Below are positions 40,244 through 49,516 of a DNA stretch of 64,000 nt, piece by piece. Numbering within the stretch: the first letter of the stretch is position 1; the number at the start of each line of letters is the position of its first letter. The stretch is from an uncultured Bacteroidota bacterium. GTDB taxonomy: Bacteria > Bacteroidota > Bacteroidia > Chitinophagales > Chitinophagaceae. The DNA lies in assembly GCA_937928385.1 (NCBI GenBank), contig CALEZD010000098.1, forward strand, positions 16,140 through 80,139, given 5' to 3'. The notes under the pieces were generated by a model. The model saw only the letters and a list, made by a program, of their open reading frames with translations. It did no database searches and had not been told where the DNA came from. The position numbers and the translations under genes were made by a program.

Positions 40244-43200
40244 ATGAATATAAAAAAGGTATTGATTGCCAACAGGGGCGAGATAGCTATCCGCATCGCC
40301 CGCGCAGCGTCCGAACTGGATATCAGGACAGTAGCGATATATACTTATGAAGACAGGTACTCGCTGCACCGCTATAAGGCCGATGAAGCATACCAGGTGG
40401 GTGAAGATAACGACCCGTTGAAGCCTTACCTGGATATGGATGCGATAATCAATATAGCCCGCGATTGTGGCGCTGATGCTATCCATCCCGGTTATGGTTT
40501 CCTGTCAGAGAACGCCACATTTGCCCGAAAATGCGCGGACAGCAATATAATATTTGTAGGGCCACGCCCTGAAGCCATGGCTGCCCTGGGCGACAAAGTA
40601 ACAGCCAAAGAAGTAGCTATTAAGGCCGGCATACCCATTATTGAAAGCAACATCCAACCTCTTACTAATATAGACATAGCCCTGCAGGAAGCCAATCGTA
40701 TAGGCTACCCGTTGATGCTGAAAGCAGCTTCAGGCGGTGGCGGCCGGGGCATGAGGGTAGTGCGTAGCGACGAAGACCTGAAAAAATCTTTCCCTGAGGC
40801 ACGCAGCGAGGCAAAAAATGCTTTTGGAGACGATACAGTATTCCTGGAGAAATTTGTAGAAAACCCCAAGCATATAGAGGTACAGGTAGCCGCCGACAAC
40901 TACGGCAATATCATTCACCTGTTTGAGCGCGACTGTTCGGTACAGCGCCGTTTTCAGAAGGTGGTGGAAGTAGCACCTGCCGTTACCCTGCAACAAGCCA
41001 CCAAAGACAAGCTGTATAAATACGCTACAGATATAGCCCGTGCAGTGAATTATAATAACCTGGGCACGGTAGAATTCCTGGTAGATGCCGCGGAGCATAT
41101 ATACTTCATAGAAGTGAACCCACGTATACAGGTAGAGCATACCGTTACTGAAATGGTGACCGGTATTGACCTGGTGAAGACTCAACTGTTTGTAGCTGCC
41201 GGGTATAAACTGACTGACAAAGAAGTAGGTATAGGCAGCCAGGAAGATGTAAGTGTGGATGGTGTGGCTATACAGTGCCGGATAACAACAGAAGACCCTG
41301 CTAATGATTTTAAGCCTGATTACGGCACGCTGGTTACTTACCGAAATGCGGCAGGTTTCGGTGTCAGGCTGGACGAGGGTAGTACCTACCCCGGCATGAA
41401 AATAAGCCCCTTCTTCGACTCGATGCTGGTGAAGGTAAGTACCTGGGGTAATAACCTGCACGATGCCTCTATGAAGATGCACCGTGCCTTGCGCGAGTTC
41501 CGTGTACGGGGTGTAAAGAATAATATCCCATTCCTGGAAAACCTGATAACCCACGAGGGTTTCCGCAGCGGGCAAACAACGGTAGGTTTTATACAGGAGC
41601 ATCCTGAGCTGTTCAGGTTTGTAGCAAAGCAGGACAGGGGCACCAAGATACTACGCTACCTGGCTGATATAACTGTGAACGGCAACCCCGATGTGAAAGT
41701 GAAGCATGATGGTCGTGAGTTCCGCAAGCCGGAAATACCCATGGCGCCGGTTGATATAGCATACCCCAAAGGCACCAAGGATATGCTGACGGAAATGGGC
41801 CCCGATAAGTTTTGTGCATGGCTGAAGGCGGAAAAGAAGATACACTATACGGATACTACCTTGCGCGATGCCCACCAGTCGCTGCTGGCCACGCGTATGC
41901 GTACTATCGATATGCTGAAAGTGTCCAAGCAGTTTGCGAAGCTCCACCCCCAAACCTTTAGTATGGAAGTATGGGGCGGTGCGACATTCGATGTGGCCAT
42001 GCGTTTCCTGAACGAAGACCCCTGGCAAAGGCTGGAGCAGATACGCGAGGCCGTGCCTAATATACTGTTGCAGATGCTGATACGCGGTTCCAACGGTGTG
42101 GGGTACACTGCTTATCCTGACAACCTGGTAGAGAAGTTTGTAGAACAAAGCTGGGAAAAAGGCGTGGACATCTTCCGCATATTCGACTCGCTGAACTGGA
42201 TGGAAAATATAGCGCCCTGTATAGAAATGGTGCGCAACCGTACAGAAGGTATTGCGGAAGCAGCCCTGTGTTATACCGGGGATATACTGGACCCCAAACG
42301 CACCAAGTACAACCTGGACTACTACCTGCGTCTGGCCAAAGACCTGGAGAACGCAGGCGCGCATATACTGGCCATCAAAGACATGAGCGGCCTGCTGAAA
42401 CCCTACGCAGCGGCAGAACTGGTTGCAGGGCTGAAAGCAACTGTGAACATACCCATACACCTGCATACGCACGATACCTCGTCGCTGCAACCCGCCAGCT
42501 ACCTGAAAGCCATAGAGGCAGGGGTAGATGTGGTGGATGTAGCTCTGGGTGCAGTTTCTGGCCTCACATCGCAGCCCAACTTTAATGCAGTGGTAGAGAT
42601 GATGAAATTCCACGAAAGGGAAAATCATTACGATATAGACTCGCTGAACGAATTCTCCAACTATTGGGAAGCTGTTCGTGAGATATATTACCCTTATGAG
42701 AGTGGGCTGAAAGCGAGTGCTGCAGAAGTGTTCCGCCACGAGATACCGGGCGGACAGTACTCTAACCTGCGCCCGCAAGCCAAAGCCCTGGGGCTGGAAG
42801 ACAAGTTTGAAGACATCAAAAAAATGTACGCCACCGTCAACGATATGTTTGGCGATATAGTGAAGGTAACCCCCAGTTCGAAAGTGGTGGGCGATATGGC
42901 GCAGTTTATGGTAGCCAATGGGTTTAGCCGAGAACATGTGATGCAGAAAGGCGAAGGAATATCCTTTCCTGAAAGTGTGCAGGAATTCTTTATGGGTGTA
43001 CTGGGCCAGCCTGAGGGTGGCTTGCCTAAAGAATTGCAAAAAATCATACTGAAAGACAAAGTGCCTTTTACAGACCGGCCCAACAAGCACCTGAACCCGG
43101 TGGATTTTGATAAGGAGATGGCTGCGTTCAGGGAACAGTTTGGCGATGATTTAGGCTTGTGCGACTTCCTTTCCTATAAGCTGTACCCCAAAGTGTACGA

Positions 43201-43684
43201 AACTTACCTGAAGTTTTATCGTGAGTACGGCGATGTGTCGGTGATACCCACACCATTGTTCCTGTATGGGCTGAAGATGGGGCAAGATGCTACAATAGAA
43301 ATTGCGAAAGGTAAAACCCTGCTGATACGCCTGCTGAGCATCGGCGAAGCCAACGAAATGGGTAAACGTACTGTGTTCTTCAAACTGAACGGACAGACAC
43401 GTAATATAGAAGTGCCCGATAAGTCGGTAAAAGTAGAGCATAAAGAAAACCGCAAAATGGATAAGGATAACGCCAACCATATAGGTGCACCGCTACAGGG
43501 TATGCTGTCGAAAGTGCAGGTGAAGAAAGGGGAGCAGGTGAAAAAGAACCAGCCCTTGTTTGTGATAGAAGCTATGAAGATGGAAACGGTGATTACCGCC
43601 AATCACGACTGCACCATAGCAGATATAGAACTAACTGAAGGTACTTTGGTAAACACTAATGACCTGGTGGTGGTGATAGGATAA
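40244..43684 (+). CDS. pyc: Pyruvate carboxylase
   Basis: A 1146-residue single-chain pyruvate carboxylase, the biotin enzyme that refills oxaloacetate for the TCA cycle. Domains: biotin carboxylase (about 1-450; GYGFLSENATFARKC, ASGGGGRGMRV, FIEVNPRIQVEHTVTE); carboxyltransferase (about 530-800; TTLRDAHQSLLATRMRT, with LHTHDTSS metal ligands); PYC-type allosteric/tetramer region; biotinyl domain (about 1075-1146) with biotinylated Lys1112 in EAMKME. Length fits the four-domain enzyme. The start ATG at 40244 gives the standard N terminus MNIKKVLIANRGEIAIR. Confidence 0.97.
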   Translation: MNIKKVLIANRGEIAIRIARAASELDIRTVAIYTYEDRYSLHRYKADEAYQVGEDNDPLKPYLDMDAIINIARDCGADAIHPGYGFLSENATFARKCADSNIIFVGPRPEAMAALGDKVTAKEVAIKAGIPIIESNIQPLTNIDIALQEANRIGYPLMLKAASGGGGRGMRVVRSDEDLKKSFPEARSEAKNAFGDDTVFLEKFVENPKHIEVQVAADNYGNIIHLFERDCSVQRRFQKVVEVAPAVTLQQATKDKLYKYATDIARAVNYNNLGTVEFLVDAAEHIYFIEVNPRIQVEHTVTEMVTGIDLVKTQLFVAAGYKLTDKEVGIGSQEDVSVDGVAIQCRITTEDPANDFKPDYGTLVTYRNAAGFGVRLDEGSTYPGMKISPFFDSMLVKVSTWGNNLHDASMKMHRALREFRVRGVKNNIPFLENLITHEGFRSGQTTVGFIQEHPELFRFVAKQDRGTKILRYLADITVNGNPDVKVKHDGREFRKPEIPMAPVDIAYPKGTKDMLTEMGPDKFCAWLKAEKKIHYTDTTLRDAHQSLLATRMRTIDMLKVSKQFAKLHPQTFSMEVWGGATFDVAMRFLNEDPWQRLEQIREAVPNILLQMLIRGSNGVGYTAYPDNLVEKFVEQSWEKGVDIFRIFDSLNWMENIAPCIEMVRNRTEGIAEAALCYTGDILDPKRTKYNLDYYLRLAKDLENAGAHILAIKDMSGLLKPYAAAELVAGLKATVNIPIHLHTHDTSSLQPASYLKAIEAGVDVVDVALGAVSGLTSQPNFNAVVEMMKFHERENHYDIDSLNEFSNYWEAVREIYYPYESGLKASAAEVFRHEIPGGQYSNLRPQAKALGLEDKFEDIKKMYATVNDMFGDIVKVTPSSKVVGDMAQFMVANGFSREHVMQKGEGISFPESVQEFFMGVLGQPEGGLPKELQKIILKDKVPFTDRPNKHLNPVDFDKEMAAFREQFGDDLGLCDFLSYKLYPKVYETYLKFYREYGDVSVIPTPLFLYGLKMGQDATIEIAKGKTLLIRLLSIGEANEMGKRTVFFKLNGQTRNIEVPDKSVKVEHKENRKMDKDNANHIGAPLQGMLSKVQVKKGEQVKKNQPLFVIEAMKMETVITANHDCTIADIELTEGTLVNTNDLVVVIG

Positions 43685-43706
43685 CTGATTATCCGGTGCA
43701 ATAGCA

Positions 43707-43714
43707 TACCTTTG
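43707..43714 (+). promoter_or_regulatory. -7 box TACCTTTG upstream of the small RNA candidate
   Basis: Consensus TAnnTTTG 23 bp after the pyc stop. The distance observed at rnpB gives a transcription start near 43719. No clear TTG is seen at the -33 position. Confidence 0.5.
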
Positions 43715-43718
43715 CATC

Positions 43719-43803
43719 GGTGCCAAACCTCGAGGTTGCAAAGGGCGCAAGCCTGTTTTGCAACACAACTGAAGTTCCTTGCCTATGGCAGGAACTTCTT
43801 TTA
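43719..43803 (+). ncRNA. Candidate small RNA with GNRA-capped stem
   Basis: About 85 nt between a -7 box and a terminator, with no reading frame worth noting. The 5' stem is long: GTTGCAAA (43735-43742) pairs perfectly with TTTGCAAC (43757-43764). It continues GGGC / GCCT with a GCAA tetraloop (43747-43750) and a 2-nt bulge (GT). A palindrome AACCTCGAGGTT (43726-43737) before it could form an alternative fold. The terminator stem 43771-43798 closes the transcript. It is not a match to any RNA family I know. Confidence 0.5.
43771..43802 (+). terminator. Terminator after pyc and the small RNA candidate
   Basis: Stem GAAGTTCCTTGCC / GGCAGGAACTTC with a TAT loop and one bulge, followed by TTTT. 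It also serves as the 3' end of pyc read-through. Confidence 0.8.
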
Positions 43804-43804
43804 T

Positions 43805-44764
43805 TTACGACATTGACGCACGATCTAACCTGTCGTTGATAGCTATACCTAATCCATACGCAGGAAACCTTTTAGCAATAATCAAGTCATAGCTTTTTGC
43901 ATCCATATCATGCAAGGTGGCATAGAGCTTGTTCATAGCTACTGTCATATCATCAGTTGTGCCCAGCATTACCTGGTTGCCTAAGGGAAGTTGATTTGTA
44001 TATGAATTGTATGTAACGACCCCAATATTCAGTCTTGAATTTCTTTTTATTTCAAGATCAATGTCATCTACTGCTAATACGGGTGTGAAAGGAGAATAAT
44101 GCTTTTTGTGCATACCGGGTGCTCTTGTTGTCTTTTCCGGCCTGTTTAATTTTACTCCGATTGTTTTTTCTATATCAGTTGTATTAATTGCTCCGGCCCT
44201 GAAAAGAGTGGGCTTATTATTCGGGAAGCCAATAATTGTTGATTCAATCCCCGCATCGCATGCGCCTCCATCCAGTATATACCTGATTTTGCCATCAAAC
44301 ATTTTGTGCACATGATTTGAGGTAGTAGGGCTGATGTATGTAAACGGGTTTGCGCTGGGTGCTGCCAATGGCAACCCCGTTATATCCAACAGAACTTGAG
44401 TCAATGTGTGTTTGGGTATCCTGATAGCAACAGTGTCTTGTCCTGCTGTGACAATACCGGGGATGATATCTTTTTTGGGTAATAATACCGTAAGCGGCCC
44501 CGGACTGAACTTTTCCAAAAGCTTGAACGCCTGTTCGGGTATATCGTTTGTGTATTTATATACCTGCTCTATATCTGCCACATGTATTATCAGCGGATTG
44601 TCGGCAGGGCGGTTTTTAAGGTTGTAAATTTTCTGTACACTAACCGTATTCAGTGCATTAGCGGCAAGCCCGTAAACCGTTTCTGTTGGAATAGCGACTA
44701 CTTCTCCATTGCATAGCAACTCAGCAGCGTAATCTATATCGGTACCAATTATTGTTTTAATCAT
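43805..44764 (-). CDS. Threonylcarbamoyl-AMP synthase (Sua5 type)
   Basis: A 319-residue enzyme making threonylcarbamoyl-AMP from threonine, bicarbonate and ATP for t6A37 of tRNA. YrdC-domain signatures are PTETVYGLAANAL (residues about 26-38), KNRPADNPLIIH, GPLTVLLPKK and LAAPSANPFTYIS. A C-terminal Sua5 domain of about 100 residues is present (long form, not short TsaC). TcdA (12065), acting later on the same nucleotide, is also in this window. It starts 10 bp after the DUF6671 gene, so they form a pair. Confidence 0.93.
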   Translation of the reverse strand: MIKTIIGTDIDYAAELLCNGEVVAIPTETVYGLAANALNTVSVQKIYNLKNRPADNPLIIHVADIEQVYKYTNDIPEQAFKLLEKFSPGPLTVLLPKKDIIPGIVTAGQDTVAIRIPKHTLTQVLLDITGLPLAAPSANPFTYISPTTSNHVHKMFDGKIRYILDGGACDAGIESTIIGFPNNKPTLFRAGAINTTDIEKTIGVKLNRPEKTTRAPGMHKKHYSPFTPVLAVDDIDLEIKRNSRLNIGVVTYNSYTNQLPLGNQVMLGTTDDMTVAMNKLYATLHDMDAKSYDLIIAKRFPAYGLGIAINDRLDRASMS

Positions 44765-44774
44765 TTATCGTATT

Positions 44775-45623
44775 TTATGGATTGCAATAGTCACAATACA
44801 TGGGGGTTTCTGATGTTTTGCCTTTAGGGTACATTTTGTCTTCACTATAATGACATTTCTGACAGATGTAGATATAGCTTAAGGTGCTTTTGGTGGGATT
44901 GCCGCACAACTCACATGGCAATCCGTTGACTACATCAGCAACATCAAAGCCGGGGGTATTACATTGCGGGCAAGTTCTCAATATAACATCAGATAGTTTT
45001 CTCGCGGCACGCCCTATTACCTCCATCCTGGTTGGATTGTACATCGCACGCATATCTGTTTCAACATACACCTGCCCGTATTTTGACAGGTATATATTCA
45101 CGAGTTTATCCAGCGTCTGTATATCAGCTACACCCTTAGTCAAATCATCTGTTGCATCCTTGTCTCTGCGCAAAATGAGGCCATGGGATGGGAATAATAC
45201 CTTTCCGGCAAATGCATCAACTTCAGCACGATTTTTAAGTAACTGACCATTGAAATTCGTCGTTGTAGTGATTTCTCTTACTTTTATCTCCAGGTTGTTT
45301 TCCCAGTCTAACAGGAGTAGAATTTCATCATCTGCATGCACAAACGGCAAGTAAGGGTGGGGCCCGAATGACCCTTCAGAAGATATTGCGAGTGTGCAAT
45401 TATAAGCCCTACAGGCATCCGTACATTTTCTGCGGGCAGATTCAAGAGGTGCAGAGCTTCGTTCTATCTCACCGCTAAATGTTCCATACGCGTCAGTGTC
45501 AAACCCCTCAGGAACGAATAACTCTACACCTTCAAGAATACTTAATGCAGGCCGTATCACTTTCTCTTTACCGTGTTTGGTCGCTATCGCCAGCCTCCGC
45601 CCGGAAAAAAAATCCATGTTCAT
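44775..45623 (-). CDS. DUF6671-like zinc-ribbon protein
   Basis: A 282-residue protein. The N-terminal two-thirds is an alpha/beta domain with a helical RRKCTDACRAYNC segment. The C-terminal 70 residues carry two pairs of CxxC-like knuckles (TCPQCNTPGF, CELCGNPT, CQKCHYSED, MYCDYCNP), i.e. a double zinc ribbon or one rubredoxin-like set. I recall this architecture as DUF6671. The role is unknown; SEGSFGPHPYLPFVHADDE and the repeated CxxC pairs suggest nucleic acid contact. The ATG at 45623 has an alternative 6 bp inside. It is 10 bp upstream of the Sua5 gene. Confidence 0.65.
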   Translation of the reverse strand: MNMDFFSGRRLAIATKHGKEKVIRPALSILEGVELFVPEGFDTDAYGTFSGEIERSSAPLESARRKCTDACRAYNCTLAISSEGSFGPHPYLPFVHADDEILLLLDWENNLEIKVREITTTTNFNGQLLKNRAEVDAFAGKVLFPSHGLILRRDKDATDDLTKGVADIQTLDKLVNIYLSKYGQVYVETDMRAMYNPTRMEVIGRAARKLSDVILRTCPQCNTPGFDVADVVNGLPCELCGNPTKSTLSYIYICQKCHYSEDKMYPKGKTSETPMYCDYCNP

Positions 45624-45855
45624 TCCAGACTGATATTTTCCTACACAAAGGTGCAGTATTCTTTTTATATACTTTCATTTAACTATAATATGAAAAGCAT
45701 AACTATTATTTATGATTTTTCTGTTTCGCAGGGATGTTCCTGATGGTGTTCATCCGGAGCGGACGCTCAATTTATCTTAGGTCAGAGCGGGACGGTATGA
45801 CCAGTTGTACTTATTATTTGTAGATTTAAACTTGTAAACATAAATTACTACCTGA

Positions 45856-46143
45856 ATGAACATTCGTCGAGTCCTCCTCCTTTTGATTCTGTCCTCTTGC
45901 ACTGATAATAACAATGCCACAAATATCCGGTCAGTAACCGAGGGAATGAAACCCAGCGACGTGGATAGCATTATGGGTAAGCCGGTCAATATCATTGTCG
46001 GTCCAATTAGCAAAGGGTTTCCTAAACACGACAGTTGCTGTTTTATTTATGAATATGAAGGCGAGTTGGGCGCATCAGACAACTACGCGATTTGGTTTTT
46101 AAAGAACGACAGTACCGTTTCGTTTATCGGTCACGGAGAATAA
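45856..46143 (+). CDS. Small lipoprotein, BamE/SmpA-like fold suggested
   Basis: A 95-residue protein. MNIRRVLLLLILSSC gives a lipobox with Cys15. The mature segment VTEGMKPSDVDSIMGKPVNI resembles the helix-turn-helix of SmpA/OmlA/BamE-like lipoproteins (G-M-s..dv..lLG.P), and strand segments (CCFIYEYEGE, YAIWFLKNDSTVSFIGHGE) follow. Function in envelope assembly is only inferred. Its stop lies 6 bp before the convergent recG stop, so no terminator separates them. Confidence 0.55.
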   Translation: MNIRRVLLLLILSSCTDNNNATNIRSVTEGMKPSDVDSIMGKPVNIIVGPISKGFPKHDSCCFIYEYEGELGASDNYAIWFLKNDSTVSFIGHGE

Positions 46144-46149
46144 TATCCC

Positions 46150-48183
46150 CTAACTAATCTTGCTCCAGTTATTAGTTGGCTTAGCCTGCTGTAGTAGTAC
46201 GTTGCGTATACCCTGGTGCTGGGGTTGGGTGAGGGCGGGGTCTTCGTTCAGCAGTTGTTGTGCTGCCGCTCTTGTCTGTTCCAGTATGGCTGTATCATGT
46301 ATAATATCCGCCAGCTTAAAACGAAATATTCCACTTTGTTTGGTGCCGTAGAGGTCTCCGGGTCCGCGCATGGCCAGGTCTTTTTCCGCTATGATAAAAC
46401 CATTGGCCGTAGCCACCATGGTCTTCATTCTTTCTGCGCTTTCTTTCGATAGCTTGTTGCCCGTCAGCAGTATGCAATACGATTGTTCCGCACCACGGCC
46501 CACGCGCCCGCGCAACTGGTGCAACTGGGATAAGCCAAACCGTTCCGCGCTTTCTATCAGCATCACGCTGGCATTAGGTACGTCCACGCCTACTTCTATT
46601 ACGGTAGTGGCTACCAATACCTGCGCATGGCCTTCTGCAAAACGCTGCATATTGCGTTCCCTCAGTTCCTGCTCTTGCCTGCCGTGTACTATGGCTATGC
46701 GGTACTTATGGTCAGGAAAGAATGTTTTTACCTGCTCATAGCCCGCGACAAGACTCTCGTAGTCCATCTTCTCCGATTCTTCTATCAACGGATAGACAAT
46801 ATATGCCTGCCTGCCCTTATCCACCTCGCTGCGTATGAACTCCATGACATGCGCACGCCGCATTTCATTGCGGTGTACGGTCTTTATCTCCTGCCTGCCG
46901 GGTGGCAGTTCATCTATTACTGATACGTCCAGGTCGCCATAGAGGGTCATGGCCAATGTGCGGGGTATGGGGGTTGCCGTCATCACTAATATATGTGGCG
47001 GAATCTCGTTCTTTTCCCATAGCCTTGCCCTTTGCCCTACACCAAAACGATGTTGCTCGTCTATCACAGCCAGCCCCAGGTTGGCAAATTGTACAGATTC
47101 TTCTATCAGCGCATGTGTGCCGACTGATATTTTTATAGTTCCGTCTGCCAGGCCTTTCAGTATCTCTTTTCTTTCTTTTCCTTTTACCGTACCTGTCAGC
47201 AGTGCCACGGGGATACCCATAGGTTCCAGCAGCCGGCTGATGCTTTTATAATGCTGCTGCGCCAGTATCTCGGTAGGTGCCATCATACATGCCTGGTGGC
47301 CGTTATCCAGCGCCAGCAGCATCGACATTACGGCTACTATTGTTTTACCGCTTCCCACATCACCCTGCACCAGTCGGTTCATCTGTTTGCCGGTAGCGGT
47401 GTCGGAGCGTATTTCTTTCAGTACCCGTTTCTGTGCACCTGTTAGTTCAAAAGGCAGATGTTTTTTATAGAAGTTGTTAAAATGGTCTCCCACAGTCTCA
47501 AACTTCCAGCCCTGCTGTATATGGTGTTGCACACGTATCTGGCCTATCTTCAGTTGAGAGGCAAACAGTTCTTCCCATTTCAGCCGGTGGCGTGCAGCCT
47601 GCATCCGTTCTTCCGTATCAGGATAGTGTATCCATTTCACAGCATGGTAGCGGTCGCAGAGTTGGTATTGCTGTATGATGTGCGGGGGCAGTATTTCGGG
47701 GATGTCTGCGGGTGTTATTTTGCTCAGCAGTTCTTTGGTTATTTTTGCCAACACACGGTTATTCACACCCCGCCCTTTCAGCTTTTCAGTGAGGGGATAC
47801 ACAGGTGTCATGCCTGCTTTCGCTGTTTCAGCTGTCAGCGGGTCTATATCCGGGTGGGCAATATTAGGTATTCCGTTGAAGTAGCTGACCCTGCCAAACA
47901 CTAAGTAGTTCTTATTCGCCTCCAGTGTTTTCTTCATCCACTGCGCCCCCTGGAACCATATCAGTTCTATCTTCCCGCTATCATCGTACAGGGTAGCCGT
48001 CAACCGCCTGCCCCTGCCTGTGCCTTCCTCAAATATATTGATGAGCGTACCGATGAGTTGCACATATTCGCCATCCGTACTGATATTACCTATTTTATTA
48101 AGCTGCGTACGGTCGTTGTAGCGGAAAGGGTAGTGGTGCAGCAAGTCGCCCGAAAACTGTATGTCCAGTTCCTTGCGCAGCAT
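46150..48183 (-). CDS. recG: ATP-dependent DNA helicase RecG
   Basis: A 677-residue (as listed) replication-fork-reversal helicase. Walker A GDVGSGKT, DEQHRFGVGQR, TATPIPRTLA, IVYPLIEES and QLRGRVGRG motifs are intact, and the wedge domain (LHHYPFRYNDRTQ, GRVSYFNGIPNIAHPDID) is present. The listed ATG (48183) omits the conserved head: in-frame codons upstream read LDTPIEYQKGVGPQRGEM, typical of Bacteroidota RecG, but no ATG, GTG or TTG lies between this head and the upstream stop at 48264-48262. Either an unusual start (ATA at 48237 or ATT at 48222) is used, or the N terminus is frameshifted. Confidence 0.93.
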   Translation of the reverse strand: MLRKELDIQFSGDLLHHYPFRYNDRTQLNKIGNISTDGEYVQLIGTLINIFEEGTGRGRRLTATLYDDSGKIELIWFQGAQWMKKTLEANKNYLVFGRVSYFNGIPNIAHPDIDPLTAETAKAGMTPVYPLTEKLKGRGVNNRVLAKITKELLSKITPADIPEILPPHIIQQYQLCDRYHAVKWIHYPDTEERMQAARHRLKWEELFASQLKIGQIRVQHHIQQGWKFETVGDHFNNFYKKHLPFELTGAQKRVLKEIRSDTATGKQMNRLVQGDVGSGKTIVAVMSMLLALDNGHQACMMAPTEILAQQHYKSISRLLEPMGIPVALLTGTVKGKERKEILKGLADGTIKISVGTHALIEESVQFANLGLAVIDEQHRFGVGQRARLWEKNEIPPHILVMTATPIPRTLAMTLYGDLDVSVIDELPPGRQEIKTVHRNEMRRAHVMEFIRSEVDKGRQAYIVYPLIEESEKMDYESLVAGYEQVKTFFPDHKYRIAIVHGRQEQELRERNMQRFAEGHAQVLVATTVIEVGVDVPNASVMLIESAERFGLSQLHQLRGRVGRGAEQSYCILLTGNKLSKESAERMKTMVATANGFIIAEKDLAMRGPGDLYGTKQSGIFRFKLADIIHDTAILEQTRAAAQQLLNEDPALTQPQHQGIRNVLLQQAKPTNNWSKIS

Positions 48184-48302
48184 TTCTCCACGCTGGGGGC
48201 CAACGCCTTTCTGGTATTCAATGGGTGTATCTAATATGGATGAACGATGAGCGATGCGCGGTTACTGTTTGTATCCCCATAAAGATAATAAAGCGCTGCC
48301 GT

Positions 48303-48704
48303 TTACGGTGCATTATCAATAGCCGCTACCACTTTCAGGTTATTGGCTTTAGCAGCGCGCATTACAGCCATTACATTATCCCAGTCGGCTTTTTTGTCAC
48401 CGTTTACTACCACGGTAGGTTCAGCATCGTTAGACTTAGCAGCTATGCGCCCTATCACCGCTTCCAGCGAGTCAACAGGGGTGAGTGTAGTACCCACATA
48501 AAAGCGCTGCATGGAATCGACCGTAACAACCACGGTTTGTTTAGCCTTGGTATCGGTAGCGGCTTTGGGTGTCAGCACCTTTACCACGTTGGGGTTGGCC
48601 AGGGTAGAGATAATCAGGAAGAAGAACAGCAATATGAACAATATATCGTTCAGCGCCGAGGTATGCACTTCCGTTTTGTCCCTTAGTCCTTTTCTCAGGT
48701 TCAT
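48303..48704 (-). CDS. ExbD/TolR-like biopolymer transport protein
   Basis: A 133-residue inner membrane protein with one N-terminal span (DILFILLFFFLIISTLANP) carrying the proton-relay Asp, preceded by the short cytoplasmic tail NLRKGLRDKTEVHTSALN. A periplasmic alpha/beta domain follows. It partners the ExbB/TolQ homologue immediately upstream (11 bp), forming the proton-driven motor unit used with TonB or Tol. No tonB gene is adjacent. Start ATG 48704. Confidence 0.88.
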   Translation of the reverse strand: MNLRKGLRDKTEVHTSALNDILFILLFFFLIISTLANPNVVKVLTPKAATDTKAKQTVVVTVDSMQRFYVGTTLTPVDSLEAVIGRIAAKSNDAEPTVVVNGDKKADWDNVMAVMRAAKANNLKVVAAIDNAP

Positions 48705-48715
48705 ACAGCCTCCGG

Positions 48716-49411
48716 TTATTTAGTGGGTTCGTGCAATATATCCAGAAATTCAACCGAAGCCGCTTCCATTTTATTCACCGCCTTGTTGATTTGCGCATTC
48801 AGGTAGTTGTATGCTACATAAGCCAGCAGGCCGATAATCAGGCCAACAGCCGAGGTAACCATTTTGGTATAGATACCGCCCGCGATGTTCTCAATAGAAA
48901 ATCCCTGGTGCTGTATGTTGAAGAACAGGATAATCATACCCGCAATAGTACCCAGGAAACCGAACATAGGCGCTATACCTGCAATTGTAGAAAGCATGGA
49001 CAGGTTCTTTTCCAGGTTGTACACCTGCAGTTTTCCTGTATTCTCCATTGAGCGTTCTATATGCTCCACGGGTTTGCCTATCCGGCTCAGGCCCTTGTCT
49101 ATGATACGCGCCATAGGGCCTTGTGTGTTTTTGGCAAGGTTTTTAGCGCCTGCCAGGTTACCCTCAGTCACATGGTCCCTGATGCGGGCCATAAAAGTGG
49201 GGTCTATATCCCCTGCCTTCCGTATTACCGCCAGGCGCTCCAGGAATACATACACCATCAATACCGAGCAAAGCAACAGGGGAATCATCAGGATACCACC
49301 TTCTTTCAACAGGTATATCAACGACAGTTTTTCGGCGCTGGTTTCTTCTACCAGGTCAGAAGCCTGCGCAACCGTATCTAATTGTAAGAGAATAGCTGAC
49401 AGTATATGCAT
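48716..49411 (-). CDS. MotA/TolQ/ExbB proton channel family protein
   Basis: A 231-residue inner membrane protein with three hydrophobic spans at about residues 35-55 (GGILMIPLLLCSVLMVYVFL), 130-155 and 175-200. The middle region has the conserved cytoplasmic loop (HIERSMENTGKLQVYNLEKN) and APMFGFLGTIAGMI, then YTKMVTSAVGLIIGLLAY in the last span. It pairs with the ExbD gene 11 bp downstream to form the stator of a TonB-like energy transducer for outer-membrane receptors or the envelope. Confidence 0.88.
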   Translation of the reverse strand: MHILSAILLQLDTVAQASDLVEETSAEKLSLIYLLKEGGILMIPLLLCSVLMVYVFLERLAVIRKAGDIDPTFMARIRDHVTEGNLAGAKNLAKNTQGPMARIIDKGLSRIGKPVEHIERSMENTGKLQVYNLEKNLSMLSTIAGIAPMFGFLGTIAGMIILFFNIQHQGFSIENIAGGIYTKMVTSAVGLIIGLLAYVAYNYLNAQINKAVNKMEAASVEFLDILHEPTK

Positions 49412-49472
49412 GAGTTAGTTTTGAACCGGAACAAATGTAATAATTCGGTTCTTATCTTTCTTGTTAAAATAA

Positions 49473-49496
49473 ATGCCGGGACGCAAGGCCCGGCAT
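49473..49496 (-). terminator. Terminator of the SlyD-like gene
   Basis: Stem ATGCCGGG / CCCGGCAT with loop ACGCAAGG. On the minus strand it is followed by TTTATTTT. Confidence 0.8.
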
Positions 49497-49516
49497 CATA
49501 TAAAATCATTAAGAAT

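Noticed and set aside
41651..43090. 479-residue open frame on the minus strand inside pyc
   Set aside because: It lies wholly within the clear pyruvate carboxylase coding sequence, has no recognised motif and reflects the codon pattern of the real gene.
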